Source: Magnetovibrio sp. PR-2 (GTDB lineage Bacteria; Pseudomonadota; Alphaproteobacteria; Rhodospirillales; Magnetovibrionaceae). Taken from it: a stretch of 64,000 nucleotides of DNA. Both the position numbers and the translations under genes were made by a program. Under the pieces are notes generated by a model. It ran no database searches. It was not told the DNA's origin and worked only from the letters and a program-made list of their open reading frames with translations. The stretch spans positions 124,001 to 188,000 of the forward strand of contig NZ_JBAHUR010000007.1 in the NCBI RefSeq assembly GCF_036689815.1, given 5' to 3'. Within the stretch, counting starts at the first letter, position 1; the number at the start of each line of letters is the position of its first letter. Shown here piece after piece: positions 7,322-17,887 of this stretch.

Positions 7322-8092
7322 TTATCGGGCGTGTTTGGGGTCGTGGCGGGGGCCTTCGCCGCGTTTCCACCACAACAGCTCGCCTTTGACAAAGGCCTGC
7401 GCCAAATCGTTGTCAGGCCGGTCAAAGAACTGTTCAGCGGGGGCTTGTTCCAACAGACGGCCGCGATGCAAAAACAGGACTTCGTCGCCCAAACGTCTGG
7501 CTTGACCCAAATCATGGGTGGTCATGACGATCTTGGTGCCCTGCGCGAAGATGGCCTGGATCAGCTCTTCGATTTGGTGGCTGGCGCTGGGGTCCAAGCT
7601 GGCGGTGGGCTCATCCAAAAACAGGATTTGCGGCTTCAAGGCCCAGGCGCGCGCAATGGCAAGACGTTGCTGTTCACCGAACGACAAGACGCGCGCAGGG
7701 GCGTCGGCTTGGCGGGTCATGCCGGTGCGTTTCAAAACGTCGTGAACGATGTCCGCGCGTTCACGCTGGGGCACATTGTGAAGGGCAAGTGCGTGTTCAA
7801 TGTTGGCCCGCCCACTTCGGCGCAACATGACAGGGCGTTGGAAGACCATGGCTTGGGCGTACTTGGCGGTTTCAGGTGAAGCCCAGGTGACGGAGCCTTG
7901 GTTGGGCTGCAGCAATCCATGGCACAGGCGCAACAGCAAGCTTTTGCCGGCACCATTGGGGCCGACGATCATGGTGCGCGTTCCCGCGTCCAGTTCCAGG
8001 TTGAATTCTTTGATCAAGGGAATGTCGCCCCGCCCGTGATACCAAACGTTATCGAGCTTCAAGGGCAGAACAGGTGTGTCGTGGGCGCTCAT
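7322..8092 (-). CDS. tupC: Tungstate ABC transporter, ATP-binding protein
   Basis: 256 residues; the cytoplasmic ATPase that powers tungstate import with TupB. Motifs in order: Walker A GPNGAGKS (about residue 43), Q-loop MVFQRPVML, ABC signature LSFGEQQRLAIARAW, Walker B ILFLDEPTASLDP and switch histidine TTHD. The start ATG overlaps the tupB stop (ATGA), indicating translational coupling. The loose QRPVML and FGEQQ motifs are typical of the TupC/WtpC branch rather than ModC; no C-terminal TOBE/MOP domain is present. Confidence 0.9.
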   Translation of the reverse strand: MSAHDTPVLPLKLDNVWYHGRGDIPLIKEFNLELDAGTRTMIVGPNGAGKSLLLRLCHGLLQPNQGSVTWASPETAKYAQAMVFQRPVMLRRSGRANIEHALALHNVPQRERADIVHDVLKRTGMTRQADAPARVLSFGEQQRLAIARAWALKPQILFLDEPTASLDPSASHQIEELIQAIFAQGTKIVMTTHDLGQARRLGDEVLFLHRGRLLEQAPAEQFFDRPDNDLAQAFVKGELLWWKRGEGPRHDPKHAR

Positions 8093-8796
8093 GATCCGGC
8101 CCTTCGTTCTCGGCGGTCTTTGACCAGTTGCGCCGCGGCTCCTATGGCTAACGAAATGGACAGCAAGACGATGCCCAACGCCAACGCCAATGCCAGATCC
8201 CCTTTGCTGACTTCCAGGGCAATGGCTGTGGTCATGACGCGGGTGACGTGATCAATGTTGCCGCCCACCATCATCACCGCACCGACTTCTGCGGTGGCAC
8301 GGCCAAACCCCGCTAACACCGCCGTCAGCAACGTAAAACGCCCATCCATGATGAGCGTCGGGATGGCGCGCATGCGGCTCGACCCTAAGCTGGTGAGTTG
8401 GTCTTCGTACTCAATCCACAAATCGGTGATCACTTGGCGCGACAGGGCGGCGATGATGGGCGTGACCAAAATAACTTGGGCGATGATCATGGCGGTGGGG
8501 GTATAGAGTAGCCCAAATACGCCAAACGGGCCGGAACGCGAAAGGCTGAGATAGACAATCAGGCCCACCACGACAGGCGGCAGACCCATTAAGGCATTGA
8601 GCACAATCAACACACCACGACGCCCGGGAAAACGCATCATGGACACAGCAGCGCCCAAAGGCACGCCGATGAGGGTTGAGACCAGCACAGCGGTGAGGCT
8701 GACATACAATGACAGGCTCACGATCTCGGCCAGATCGGGGTCGAGGGACACGATCAGCTGAACAGCCGTGCTCAACGCGTTGCCCATGTCATTCAT
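8089..8796 (-). CDS. tupB: Tungstate ABC transporter, permease
   Basis: 235 residues from ATG 8796 (a TTG one codon upstream is possible). About five hydrophobic helices (for example LYVSLTAVLVSTLIGVPLG, LIVLNALMGLPPVVVGLIVYL, AMIIAQVILVTPIIAAL and LALALALGIVLLSISLAIG) with the EAA-type cytoplasmic loop around GRATAEVGAVMMVGGN that docks the ATPase. This is the BPD_transp_1 fold of TupB. First gene of the tupBC pair, divergent from the large RTX protein gene. Confidence 0.9.
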   Translation of the reverse strand: MNDMGNALSTAVQLIVSLDPDLAEIVSLSLYVSLTAVLVSTLIGVPLGAAVSMMRFPGRRGVLIVLNALMGLPPVVVGLIVYLSLSRSGPFGVFGLLYTPTAMIIAQVILVTPIIAALSRQVITDLWIEYEDQLTSLGSSRMRAIPTLIMDGRFTLLTAVLAGFGRATAEVGAVMMVGGNIDHVTRVMTTAIALEVSKGDLALALALGIVLLSISLAIGAAAQLVKDRRERRAGS

Positions 8797-9056
8797 CAAT
8801 AACGCACCTGATTTGGAGGGTTGAAAGCGGAGCGAAAGCTTATCACGCCCGCCAAAATGCGAAACCCCTCAAGGCTCTCTCTACGACTTAAGTAGGAAAT
8901 TTGATTAACCTTATCTGGCAAAAAAGCGCGGTTGAACTAGCCAGAACGGCCCTCAGATATAATAATCATAGGTGCAATTGAGCGATTCTAAGATTTTTCA
9001 GGATTTTGCAAACCTGGGTTTGCCGTTGAGCCCCATTTGGGCAAAGGAAAAGGACC
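8797..9056. promoter_or_regulatory. Divergent promoter region tupB / RTX protein
   Basis: 260 nt between divergent genes. Towards the RTX gene a perfect TATAAT stands at 8958-8963; the nearest -35-like TTGAAC (8932-8937) is 20 nt away, longer than ideal. The ribosome site of the RTX gene is AAAGGAAAAGGA at 9043-9054. No ModE-like palindrome was seen on the tupB side. Confidence 0.35.
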
Positions 9057-12000
9057 ATGCTAGCGATGTTTCCAACACTTACGCGGGCCCCTGCCGATAT
9101 CGGCGGTGCGACACCCTCTGTGGAATTCATCCAGGCCACAGGAGGTGTGATTGAGCTGCCCAAGGGCTTCGATCCTGCCGACGGCCAGTTCGAACGCCAA
9201 GGTCCGGATTTGATGATTACCGACAGCGGCGGCAATCAGGTTTTGATCGCTGATTATTTCATGCAAGAAGACGCCCCAAACTTGGTCACCACGCGCGGCG
9301 CGATGTTGGAAGGCGACCTGGTCGAGCGCTTGGCGGGCATGGTGGCCCCGGGCCAAATCGCAGGTGAGGTCCCCGCCCCGGCAGAGCCCATTGGCAAGAT
9401 TGTATCACTTGACGGTGAAGTGACCGTGATTCGCGCAGACGGTTCTCGTGTCACCTTGCAAATGGGCGATGACGTCTTGATGGGCGATATTTTGGAAACA
9501 GGCGACCCTGCCGGTGTCGGCGTGTTGTTGGCCGACGGTACGGCTTTGTCCATGGGCACGGATGCCAAGCTGGTCTTGGACGAAATGGTGTACGACCCCG
9601 GCACGCAAGAAGGCTCCATTGCGCTTTCGGTGATGAAGGGTGTGTTCACCATCGTCTCCGGTGAAGTCTCCAAAACCGATCCGGACGCCATGACGATTTC
9701 AACGCCCGTGGCGACCATCGGTATTCGCGGCACACAAATCGGCATCGACATCTCCAATGGCCGCGACATGACGTTGGTGTTGTTGGAAGAAGCCGACGGC
9801 TTTGTGGGTGAGGTCATCGTGACCAACCAAGGTGGCGTTTCCACCATCAATCAACCTTATCATGCGGTGACGGTGAGCGCCTATGACGCGCCGCCGTTTT
9901 CGACGGATGAGTTCCCCATGGATGCCGTTGTAGCCATGTTTGGTGGCGCGCTCAAGTTTCTGCCGTTGACGAACACCAACGCCAATGATTACGGCCTGCA
10001 GGCGGATGAGGGATTCAACAGTTTCGACACCTCAGCCGGAGGCGATAGCTCCGCGTCTGAAACCACAGTAGAAGATGGCCTGGCGCAATTCGAAGATGCG
10101 ACAGACTTGGACAAGCCCACCATGGTGATGGATGAGCTTTCCTCCACCATTGACGTGCCCGACGCTGAAGAGCTTGGGCTGGTTTCAGAAGACGAAATAC
10201 CATTAGACGGTTTAGCTGGTTTTGAAGAGGGTGCGTCTGAGACTGTGGCCTTTGCGTCAGGCGTGGTCGCGGATGACACCACCCCGCTTGACACCTTTGA
10301 AACGAATGCAGGCGAAGGCTTGAGCGCCGACGCTTTGGCCGCTGAAGCGGATGTAATCTTTGGCGATGAAGAAACGCCGATGGACACGGTTGAGATGGTT
10401 CCAGCTGGCGGGTCAGAAGAGCAAGACATTCCAACAGACACCAGCGCGACTGTATCTGAAGACACAACAGACGAAACCACAACAGAAACCACAACAGAGG
10501 CCCCGACTGAGGTTGTGTTCGAAGCAACGGAGCCGAAGCCCGAACCAGAGCCCGCCCCCACGCCGGAACCTGTGCCCACGCCAGAACCCGAGCCTGAGCC
10601 CGAGCCTGAGCCCGCGCCGGAACCCGAGCCAGAACCGGAGCCAGAGCCAGAACCGGAGCCAGAGCCAGAACCGGAGCCGGAGCCAGAGCCAGAACCCGAG
10701 CCAGAACCCGAGCCAGAACCAGAACCGGAACCGGAACCTGTGCCTGTGCCGGAACCCGAGCCCGCGCCGGAACCCGAGCCAGAACCGGAACCGGAGCCAG
10801 AACCCGAGCCTGAGCCAGAACCCGAGCCTGAGCCAGAACCGGAACCGGAGCCAGAACCGGAACCGGAGCCAGAACCGGAACCCGAACCAGAACCCGAACC
10901 CGAGCCCGAGCCCGAGCCCGAACCGGAGCCAGAACCGGAACCTGTCAACACAGCTCCGACGGCAGAAGCTGGGTCGGTCATGATAGCAGAAGACAACGTG
11001 TTCTCTGGCCAGTTGACGGCTTCTGACCTTGAAGGGGACACGTTAACATTTAGCTTGTCTGAGGATGCCGGACCCGAGCACGGCCACGTTTCCATCAGCG
11101 CTAATGGTTCGTTTATCTACACGCCGGACCCTGATTACGGCGGTGCCGACAGCTTCACCTATTTTGTCGAAGACGAAGCGGGTGCCATGGGCATCGCCAC
11201 CGTGAACGTCAATGTTACACCTGTTGCTGATCTGCCGCAGCTGGCGTCGGCCAATGTCGAAGGCTATGAAGACAATGCCATTGCCTTGGCCGTCAATGCA
11301 GTTATGCCCTCAAGCACGACCGAAACCGTGCAATCGCTGGTGATCGCTGGGCTTGTTAGCGGGGCTGTGTTGTCTGCTGGCTCTGACAATGGCGACGGCA
11401 CTTGGACGGTGAGCCCGCAAGAGCTGTCCGGCTTGACCGTCACGCCGCCGCAAGACTTCAGCGGCACCATGAACTTAAACGTCACAGCCACGTCCAGTGA
11501 TGGCGGTACGGCGTCATCTCAATTTTCCTTGAACGTTTCGCCTGTGGGCGATGCGCCGCAAATTGCTGTATCCGATGTCATGGGGCAAGAAGACGCAAGT
11601 ATTGCCCTTAACATTGCCGCAGCCATGGCGGGCGGGACTTCTGAAACCATTTCTGAGGTCGTGATTTCCGGTGTGCCCATCGATGTGGAGCTTTCTGCCG
11701 GGCTGGACAACGGCGACGGCACCTGGACGTTGACGCCGGGTCAATTGCCCGGTCTCACTTTGACCCCTGGGGCGGACTATAACGGCACGCTGCAATTGGG
11801 CGTCAGTGCCGTGTCTTCGGATGGCACGGTCAGTTCGAACAGTTTCGCGGTCTCCGTCGCACCCATTGCCGACACCCCTGTGATCGCAGCTGCGGACGTG
11901 ACGGGTATGGAAGATAGCGCGGTCGTGTTGACACTGGGCACATCCATGCCGGCTGGAACGCTAGAAACCGTAGACCACATCGTGGTCACCAATGTGCCGA

Positions 12001-14297
12001 ACGGTGCTGTGTTGTCGGCAGGGACCGATAACGGCGATGGCACCTGGACATTGGGCACGGATCAACTGGATTATCTGACCTTCACGCCCCCAACGGACTA
12101 CTCCGGAACGTTGGCGTTAAGCGTTCAAGCGGTCTCAACAGACGGCGGTGTGGCGACGGCCGACTTTAATGTCACTGTTCAGCCTTTGGCCGACCAGCCG
12201 CAGTTGGCTGTTGCCGATGCGGTGGGGCATGAAGACGGCGCCATTGCTTTGGCTTTGGCCGCAAGCATGGCGGCAGAGACCACCGAAGCCCTTTATACCA
12301 TCACCGTTGAAAACGTGCCTCAGGGCGCGCTTTTGAACGCCGGGATCGACAATGGTGACGGCTCTTGGACTTTGACGCCGGATCAGTTGGACGGCCTGAC
12401 ACTGACGCCGCCGCACGATTATAACGGTGCGTTTGATTTGAGCGTCACGGCGACGTCGACCGATGGCGGGGTGGCGACGGATATGCTGTCCGTCACGGTC
12501 AATCCGGTTGCTGATGCACCGGTTGTAGCTGTGGCCGATGCTGTTGGACACGAAGACGGCGCGATTGAACTGGCCGTTGCAGCCAGCATGCCTGCAAACA
12601 CGACAGAGAGCGTCGAACGTGTGATTGTCACAGGTGTGCCCGAAGGCGCAACCTTGAGCGCCGGTACGGACAATGGCAACACCACGTGGACCTTGACGGC
12701 CGATGAGTTGGCAGGTCTCACCATCACGCCACCCACAGATTTTAACGGCGCGTTTGAAATGGGCTTTAGCGCCATTTCCACCGATGGCACCGTGACGTCG
12801 GATGCCATGAGCGTGCATGTGGGTGCGGTTTCAGATAATCCCGTGATCGCAGCGGCCAACGTCAGCGGCACAGAAGACGACGGGGTGGCTTTGTCCATCG
12901 CGGCTTCCATGCCTGCGGGTACGGGAGAAACGCTGGACAGCGTTATCATCTCGGGCGTTCCGGATGGTGCAACCTTGTCTGCGGGCACAAACAATGGCGA
13001 TGGGTCTTGGACAGTGTCGACGGACGAGCTGTCTCAATTGACGCTCAATCCGCCTGAAAACTATAGCGGCACCATAGACCTCAGCGTCACGGCTGTTTCC
13101 AGCGACGGCGGGAGTACGACGTCTCACTTCGCCGTTGGTGTGGCACCCGTCGCCGATGTGCCAGTGTTGCAAGTCTCGGATGTGGTTGTCACCATTGAGC
13201 CTGCTCCGGGCTTGGACATCGAAGGCGGTAAGGAGGATGACGCACTGTTCGGTTCGACAGGTTCCGACGAAATCGAAGGCGGCTCCGGCGACGATGTGAT
13301 CTATGGCGACAGCGAAACGCCCACCTCATCTGAAGATGATGAAGACGACGACGATAATGAAGGCCGGGGACGAGGTCACGACGAAGATCATCAAGGACAT
13401 CATGGACGGGGACATGATGAACATGGCCGGGGACATGGCTATGGTCACGATGATGGCAAAGATGACCATGACTTTGGCGGTGATGACGACCAGCCGCTTC
13501 AACCCATCGTGACAACTGAACCCATTGAAGTTGCCCTGGAAGTCGATACCGCTTTGGTGGACGTGGATGGGTCTGAGGCCTTGAGCGTTGGTATAGCAGG
13601 GGTTCCAGACGGTGCCAGCCTGAGCGTTGGCACAGACAATGGCGACGGCACCTGGACGTTGTTGGGTGCGGACTTGGAGCAGCTGGACAATCTCACTTTG
13701 ACGCTTCCGGTGGGCAGCTCAACAGATAACTTCGATCTGGATGTGACGGCGTTCTCCAATGAAATTGAAACCGGCGAAGCGGCTGTCAACACGGCGACCA
13801 TCAACGTGAACTTCGAAGCCGCGCCGGGCGGAGATGACATCATTGATGCAGGCCAAGGTAACGACGAAGTTTATGGCGGCTATGGCGCGGATCAAATCGA
13901 CGGCGGAAAAGGTTCCGATGAGCTTTACGGCGAAGCGGGAGACGACGTCATTGATGGCGGCAAAGGAAATGATGTCATCGTTGGGGGTGAAGGTGACGAT
14001 GTCTTGACAGGTGGCGAGGGGCGCGACGAATTCGTCTTCCGCGCAGGCGACGGCGACGACATCATCATGGACTTGGGCCACAAAGACGTTCTGCGCTTCG
14101 AAGGTCAAGAGTTCAATATGGATGACTTCATTTTGCAAAACGATGAAAGCAGCGACGGCACAACCATCACCTTTGGCGGGGATGCAGGTGTGTCCGTCAC
14201 GCTCAACGATGTCCAGGCCGAACCGGGTGCCGGCTACACGGTTACCCAAGATGGCGACAGCGTGCTCGTGACGTTCGATAAGGATACGCTGACGTAA
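9057..14297 (+). CDS. Giant FecR-domain RTX repeat surface protein (putative type I secreted adhesin)
   Basis: 1746 residues, very acidic. In order: an N-terminal module (1-110) without Sec signal; a FecR-type domain (about 115-250, [16 protein letters not shown] to [12 protein letters not shown]); an acidic linker; a Glu-Pro tract (about 490-628); a cadherin/Ig-like domain (630-722, [18 protein letters not shown]); six tandem repeats of exactly 107 residues (about 723-1365), each with NGDGTWTL and a repeated TP-x-DYNG strand; a first RTX block (1386-1418); a His/Asp/Gly-rich insert (1435-1480); a seventh diverged repeat; and a second RTX block of nonapeptides (1590-1660, GGxGxDxhx). RTX repeats bind calcium after secretion through a type I system, which is not encoded nearby. 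Likely role: adhesion, biofilm or cell-surface coat. Confidence 0.85.
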   Translation: MLAMFPTLTRAPADIGGATPSVEFIQATGGVIELPKGFDPADGQFERQGPDLMITDSGGNQVLIADYFMQEDAPNLVTTRGAMLEGDLVERLAGMVAPGQIAGEVPAPAEPIGKIVSLDGEVTVIRADGSRVTLQMGDDVLMGDILETGDPAGVGVLLADGTALSMGTDAKLVLDEMVYDPGTQEGSIALSVMKGVFTIVSGEVSKTDPDAMTISTPVATIGIRGTQIGIDISNGRDMTLVLLEEADGFVGEVIVTNQGGVSTINQPYHAVTVSAYDAPPFSTDEFPMDAVVAMFGGALKFLPLTNTNANDYGLQADEGFNSFDTSAGGDSSASETTVEDGLAQFEDATDLDKPTMVMDELSSTIDVPDAEELGLVSEDEIPLDGLAGFEEGASETVAFASGVVADDTTPLDTFETNAGEGLSADALAAEADVIFGDEETPMDTVEMVPAGGSEEQDIPTDTSATVSEDTTDETTTETTTEAPTEVVFEATEPKPEPEPAPTPEPVPTPEPEPEPEPEPAPEPEPEPEPEPEPEPEPEPEPEPEPEPEPEPEPEPEPEPEPVPVPEPEPAPEPEPEPEPEPEPEPEPEPEPEPEPEPEPEPEPEPEPEPEPEPEPEPEPEPEPEPEPEPVNTAPTAEAGSVMIAEDNVFSGQLTASDLEGDTLTFSLSEDAGPEHGHVSISANGSFIYTPDPDYGGADSFTYFVEDEAGAMGIATVNVNVTPVADLPQLASANVEGYEDNAIALAVNAVMPSSTTETVQSLVIAGLVSGAVLSAGSDNGDGTWTVSPQELSGLTVTPPQDFSGTMNLNVTATSSDGGTASSQFSLNVSPVGDAPQIAVSDVMGQEDASIALNIAAAMAGGTSETISEVVISGVPIDVELSAGLDNGDGTWTLTPGQLPGLTLTPGADYNGTLQLGVSAVSSDGTVSSNSFAVSVAPIADTPVIAAADVTGMEDSAVVLTLGTSMPAGTLETVDHIVVTNVPNGAVLSAGTDNGDGTWTLGTDQLDYLTFTPPTDYSGTLALSVQAVSTDGGVATADFNVTVQPLADQPQLAVADAVGHEDGAIALALAASMAAETTEALYTITVENVPQGALLNAGIDNGDGSWTLTPDQLDGLTLTPPHDYNGAFDLSVTATSTDGGVATDMLSVTVNPVADAPVVAVADAVGHEDGAIELAVAASMPANTTESVERVIVTGVPEGATLSAGTDNGNTTWTLTADELAGLTITPPTDFNGAFEMGFSAISTDGTVTSDAMSVHVGAVSDNPVIAAANVSGTEDDGVALSIAASMPAGTGETLDSVIISGVPDGATLSAGTNNGDGSWTVSTDELSQLTLNPPENYSGTIDLSVTAVSSDGGSTTSHFAVGVAPVADVPVLQVSDVVVTIEPAPGLDIEGGKEDDALFGSTGSDEIEGGSGDDVIYGDSETPTSSEDDEDDDDNEGRGRGHDEDHQGHHGRGHDEHGRGHGYGHDDGKDDHDFGGDDDQPLQPIVTTEPIEVALEVDTALVDVDGSEALSVGIAGVPDGASLSVGTDNGDGTWTLLGADLEQLDNLTLTLPVGSSTDNFDLDVTAFSNEIETGEAAVNTATINVNFEAAPGGDDIIDAGQGNDEVYGGYGADQIDGGKGSDELYGEAGDDVIDGGKGNDVIVGGEGDDVLTGGEGRDEFVFRAGDGDDIIMDLGHKDVLRFEGQEFNMDDFILQNDESSDGTTITFGGDAGVSVTLNDVQAEPGAGYTVTQDGDSVLVTFDKDTLT
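10530..10940 (+). repeat. Glu-Pro dipeptide-coding tandem repeat tract
   Basis: Over 130 codons alternate GAR/GAA (Glu) and CCN (Pro), with scattered Ala, Val and Thr. At the DNA level this is a 6-bp repeat (GAGCCN/GAACCN) that can expand or contract by slippage in steps that keep the frame. A PE tract forms a stiff extended stalk; here it would push the repeat domains away from the FecR end. Confidence 0.9.
11223..13149 (+). repeat. Six in-frame 321-bp (107-residue) tandem repeats
   Basis: The same NGDG(T/S)W landmark recurs at 11388, 11709, 12030, 12351, 12672 and 12993, spaced exactly 321 bp each time. The DNA copies have diverged while length is strictly kept, which argues for selection on the folded domain rather than very recent expansion. 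Confidence 0.9.
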
Positions 14298-14298
14298 A

Positions 14299-15687
14299 TC
14301 AATCTTTGGCGAACGGGTTATGGCCCTTGCGCACGACAATGCGCAGAGGAACGCCCCACAGGTCAAAATCTTCCCGCAATGCATTGGCCAAATAGCGTGA
14401 GTACGCTTCCGGCAAACCTTTGGCATGGCTGCAAAATAGGGCAAAGGTTGGCGGACGGGTCTTGGGCTGGGTCATATAGCGCACTTTGATGCGTCGCCCA
14501 CCGACCAGAGGCGGTTGGTGATATTCCAAAATATCTTCGAGCCAGCGGTTCAGGCGTGCGGTGGAAACGCGGCGGTTCCAGACGTCAAACACGTCCAAGA
14601 CGTTGTCCAAAATTTTCGACAAGCCTTTGCCGGTCTTGGCTGAGACCGTGACAATGGGAATGCCGCGCACTTGCGGCAGGGACGTTTGCATACGGTCGTG
14701 TAGACGCTGCAATGCTTCTTTGTTGTCTTTGATCAAATCCCACTTATTGACCACGACCACCAGCGCGCGGCCTTCTTCAATGACGTTGCGGGCAATGGTG
14801 AGGTCTTGCTTTTCCAGCATGTCGCGGGCATCCAAGACCAAGGCAACCACTTGAGCAAAATCGATGGCGCGACGCGTTTCGGCACCGGACAAAGCCTCGA
14901 CCTTTTCAGTGACTTTGGCGCGACGGCGCAGGCCTGCCGTGTCCACCAGCTTGAATTCACGGCCTTGATAGGTCCACGGTACGGTGATGGAATCGCGTGT
15001 GATACCGGCTTCTGGGCCCGTGAGCAGGCGCTCTTCCCCCAGCAACTTGTTGATCAGTGTGGACTTGCCCACATTGGGGCGGCCCACCACCGCCAATTGC
15101 AGCGGGGTTTCCAGGATCTTGGCGTCATCTTTTTCGTCGCCGCTGTCTTGGAGAGGGGCGTCTTCTTCGGCCAAATACGCGCCGTCTTCGGCGGCTTCGG
15201 CGTAAGGGCGCAGTGCGTCGTACAGGTCGGCCAGCCCTTCACCATGTTCAGCGGACAGCGGCACCGGATCGCCCAAGCCCAACGCGTAGGCTTCCAACAA
15301 TCCAGGCTGTCCCGCAGCCCCTTCGCATTTGTTGGCGACCAAAATGACCGGCGTGTCGTGGCGGCGCAGCCAATTGGCGAAGTGTTCGTCCAAGGGCGTG
15401 AGGCCCGTGCGGGCATCGATCATCATCAGCCCGACATCGGCTTCAAAAAACGCAGCTTCGGTCTGTTCGCGCATGCGTGATTCCAGGCTTTCGTCGTGGG
15501 CGTCTTCCAAACCCGCGGTGTCGATGATGCGGAACGTCATGTCGGAAATGCTTGCATCGCCTTCGCGCCGGTCACGGGTGACGCCGGGCATATCGTCGAC
15601 AATGGCGACACGCTTGCCCACCAAACGGTTGAACAGCGTCGACTTGCCCACATTGGGGCGGCCGATGATAGCGACTGTGAAGCTCAT
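14299..15687 (-). CDS. der: Ribosome assembly GTPase Der (EngA)
   Basis: 462 residues with two GTPase domains in tandem, the Der signature: [14 protein letters not shown] at residue 9 and again [14 protein letters not shown] at about 205, each followed by DTAGL and NKCE/NKWD motifs, then a C-terminal KH-like domain ([28 protein letters not shown]). It acts in maturation of the 50S subunit. It follows bamB and yfgM on the same strand with a 12-nt gap, the conserved proteobacterial order. Its stop is 1 nt from that of the RTX protein gene on the opposite strand. Confidence 0.97.
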   Translation of the reverse strand: MSFTVAIIGRPNVGKSTLFNRLVGKRVAIVDDMPGVTRDRREGDASISDMTFRIIDTAGLEDAHDESLESRMREQTEAAFFEADVGLMMIDARTGLTPLDEHFANWLRRHDTPVILVANKCEGAAGQPGLLEAYALGLGDPVPLSAEHGEGLADLYDALRPYAEAAEDGAYLAEEDAPLQDSGDEKDDAKILETPLQLAVVGRPNVGKSTLINKLLGEERLLTGPEAGITRDSITVPWTYQGREFKLVDTAGLRRRAKVTEKVEALSGAETRRAIDFAQVVALVLDARDMLEKQDLTIARNVIEEGRALVVVVNKWDLIKDNKEALQRLHDRMQTSLPQVRGIPIVTVSAKTGKGLSKILDNVLDVFDVWNRRVSTARLNRWLEDILEYHQPPLVGGRRIKVRYMTQPKTRPPTFALFCSHAKGLPEAYSRYLANALREDFDLWGVPLRIVVRKGHNPFAKD

Positions 15688-15699
15688 GTTTTTTTCCGA

Positions 15700-17049
15700 T
15701 TAACGGTATGCAGCCAAAGTGGCGTCGTCTGCTAAGAAATAGACCGTCTGTCCTGCGACGACAGGCGGGACAGAGACACCGTCGGGCATGTCTTCGCTGC
15801 CCAAGATATTGCCGGAGTAGGGCGAGATCGCCACGGCCACACCGTTGGAGCTGGCGACGATCAAGCGGTTGGAGACCAACAACGGTCCGGTCCATGTGAT
15901 CACACCTTCGCGGTCTTCCGGGTCTTCCCAGCGCGGCAATGTGGTGACCCACATGATGCGTCCGGTTTTGCGTTCCAAGGCCACCAGTTCTTCGTTGCCC
16001 GTCAACGTGAACAGATAGTCGCCTGCGACCCAGAACGATTCATGTCCGCCGATGCCTTTTTCCCAAAGACGGCGCCCGCTGCGCAGATCGATGGCGACCA
16101 TGAGGCCAGAGTGGCTCAGCGCAAAGACCATGCCCCGGTCAATCACCGGGTTGGCACGAATGTGCGCCAATGCAGCCGTCGCATCCGTGCGCCGACGCGC
16201 GGTCAAACTGTCCAACCACAGTTGGCGTCCGTTATCAACTTTCAGCGCAACCAATTCGCCGGAGGTATAGGGCACAATGACAACGCCTTGGTCCACAGCC
16301 GGGCTGGCCGATCCCAGCAGCATGGCTTGCTCGCTCGATCCCGTATGGGTCCACAGTTGCGTGCCGTCTTTTGCCGCCAAGGCGTGGACTTTGTTGTCGA
16401 GAGAAACGACAAAGACCCGTCCGCCACGCACGGTCGGGGCCGAGCGGATCGGACCGCTGACGTTTTCTTTCCAAATCACTTTCCCGGTTTGGGCGTCGAG
16501 AGCAAACACTTCGGCAAAGCCGGTGCCGATAAACACTAAGCCACTGTCGTAAGCAATGCCGCCTGTGATGTGGCCGTCGTCTTCGTCGTCCGGGGTCAGA
16601 TAGTTCGACCAAAGCCGATCGCCGGAAGCCACGTCAAAGGCGCGAACTTCGGTATCGCTGTCGATGGTGAAGATGCGCCCGTCCGCAATGACCGGCGTTG
16701 CCGTCAAGCGTTCACCGGAGCTGCGCCCTGAACCAATGTCCGAGGACCAAGATTCGACCAAACGCGGGGCCGCTTCGATATGGTGCATGGCGTGATTGGC
16801 GTATCCGCCGTTTTGCGGCCAGTCGGGCGTGGGTGAGGGAGCGGGCAGGCGAATGCCTTCGTCTTCGATGCCCGTTTCCGGGATCAGCGCACTTTCGTGC
16901 TTCAAGATCGAGATACGCTCGCCGGGCAACGGCGGCGCTTCGCTACCGCCCATCCATGATTCGCAAGCCGTAAGGCTTACCGCCAATAGCGCGGCACTCA
17001 TCAAACGGATCGGGTTGAATGTATCAGTCACGGAAGCGGTATCCTTCAT
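15700..17049 (-). CDS. bamB: Outer membrane assembly lipoprotein BamB
   Basis: 449 residues. The N terminus has a hydrophobic stretch and a lipobox (LLAVSLTAC, Cys29) for lipid attachment and outer-membrane targeting. The rest is an eight-bladed PQQ/WD-like beta-propeller: recurring GRIFTIDSDTEVRAFDVASG, GLVFIGTGFAEVFALDAQTGKVIW, GRVFVVSLDNKVHALAAKDG and similar units. BamB scaffolds the BAM complex that inserts outer-membrane beta-barrels. It lies between yfgM and der, the usual neighbourhood. Confidence 0.93.
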   Translation of the reverse strand: MKDTASVTDTFNPIRLMSAALLAVSLTACESWMGGSEAPPLPGERISILKHESALIPETGIEDEGIRLPAPSPTPDWPQNGGYANHAMHHIEAAPRLVESWSSDIGSGRSSGERLTATPVIADGRIFTIDSDTEVRAFDVASGDRLWSNYLTPDDEDDGHITGGIAYDSGLVFIGTGFAEVFALDAQTGKVIWKENVSGPIRSAPTVRGGRVFVVSLDNKVHALAAKDGTQLWTHTGSSEQAMLLGSASPAVDQGVVIVPYTSGELVALKVDNGRQLWLDSLTARRRTDATAALAHIRANPVIDRGMVFALSHSGLMVAIDLRSGRRLWEKGIGGHESFWVAGDYLFTLTGNEELVALERKTGRIMWVTTLPRWEDPEDREGVITWTGPLLVSNRLIVASSNGVAVAISPYSGNILGSEDMPDGVSVPPVVAGQTVYFLADDATLAAYR

Positions 17050-17060
17050 CTTCGGGGGGC

Positions 17061-17726
17061 TTAAGAGCCCAGTCCTTGCAGCATGCTTTGTGCGCGCAGA
17101 CGCAAATTTTGCGGCGTGGCTTGATCGTCAATCAAGGCGTTCAACACCGCCTTGGCTTTTTCGCTGTCGCCGTGTTCCATGGCGATGAGGGCCAAAAGCT
17201 CACGCGCACTGAAGCGGTAAGGGTGCGTGTTTTCGGACATGGCGCCCAGACGGAATTCCAAAGCCGCACGATCATAGCCGCCTGCGTTGACCTCAACCAT
17301 GGCCGACATGACGTTGGCTAATCCCGACAGGGCGACATCGCCAAGCGTGTCGCGCGCGATGTGTTGGTACAGTTGCGATGCACCGCTATGGTCGCCGCTT
17401 TCAGCCATCAGTGCGGCTTCTTGGAATTGAGCCAGAACCCCATATCCGGTGGAGGCGGAGCCCGCCAGAGTCTGCATGGCTTTGAGAGCCTCTTGGGTGT
17501 TGCCAGACGCCGCCAGCAGTTGGGCGTCGAAGTATTTTGCGCTGTCTTCGGACCGGGCGGACAACTGCTGGCTTTGCCAGATCTGGTTGCCGGCCACAAT
17601 GGCGACGATCAACACAGCGGTGCCCACGACAAATTTGCCGTAGCGCTGCCACAGTCGTTTCATTTGCTCCTCGCGAAGTTCTTCATCAACTTCGCGGATC
17701 AGTCCGTCATCGGTTTGGTCGGCCAC
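17061..17726 (-). CDS. YfgM-type membrane-anchored TPR protein
   Basis: 221 residues: a charged cytoplasmic N terminus (VDEELREEQMKRLWQRYGK), one membrane helix (FVVGTAVLIVAIVAGNQIWQ) and a periplasmic helical-repeat domain with TPR_21 character (LDQA-, ALEFRLGAM-, ELLALIAMEHGD-like pairs). This is the YfgM family, which associates with the SecYEG translocon and periplasmic chaperones. First gene of the yfgM-bamB-der operon, with an 11-nt gap to bamB. Confidence 0.85.
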   Translation of the reverse strand: MADQTDDGLIREVDEELREEQMKRLWQRYGKFVVGTAVLIVAIVAGNQIWQSQQLSARSEDSAKYFDAQLLAASGNTQEALKAMQTLAGSASTGYGVLAQFQEAALMAESGDHSGASQLYQHIARDTLGDVALSGLANVMSAMVEVNAGGYDRAALEFRLGAMSENTHPYRFSARELLALIAMEHGDSEKAKAVLNALIDDQATPQNLRLRAQSMLQGLGS

Positions 17727-17887
17727 AGGGGTCTCCAGTCACTAGGTTTTAGTCAGCACATTCACCCCATGGCGAGCCACCACAGGGGGTTTGCAAACAT
17801 AGCTAAGCCAAGGCGCGAACGCAAACGTTTCGCGGATATGATTAGGTCTTTATTTTCAATAGACTAATTGGCAGTGGAGGTTCTCAC

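Noticed and set aside
7149-7373. N-terminal extension of TupA by 75 residues
   Set aside because: The true signal peptide begins at 7148 and the extension covers the regulatory region with the ModE-like sites and part of tupC.
9989-11095. Long reverse-strand frame rich in Gly-Ser (GSGSGS) opposite the RTX protein
   Set aside because: It is the mirror of the Glu-Pro codon tract and has no start context or homologous domain; a repeat-driven shadow frame.
13212-14040. A separate hemolysin gene
   Set aside because: The RTX nonapeptides are in frame with the upstream 107-residue repeats; they belong to one protein.
14299-17726. Overlapping forward-strand frames inside der, bamB and yfgM
   Set aside because: Opposite-strand shadows of GC-rich coding DNA, with no ribosome sites or domains.
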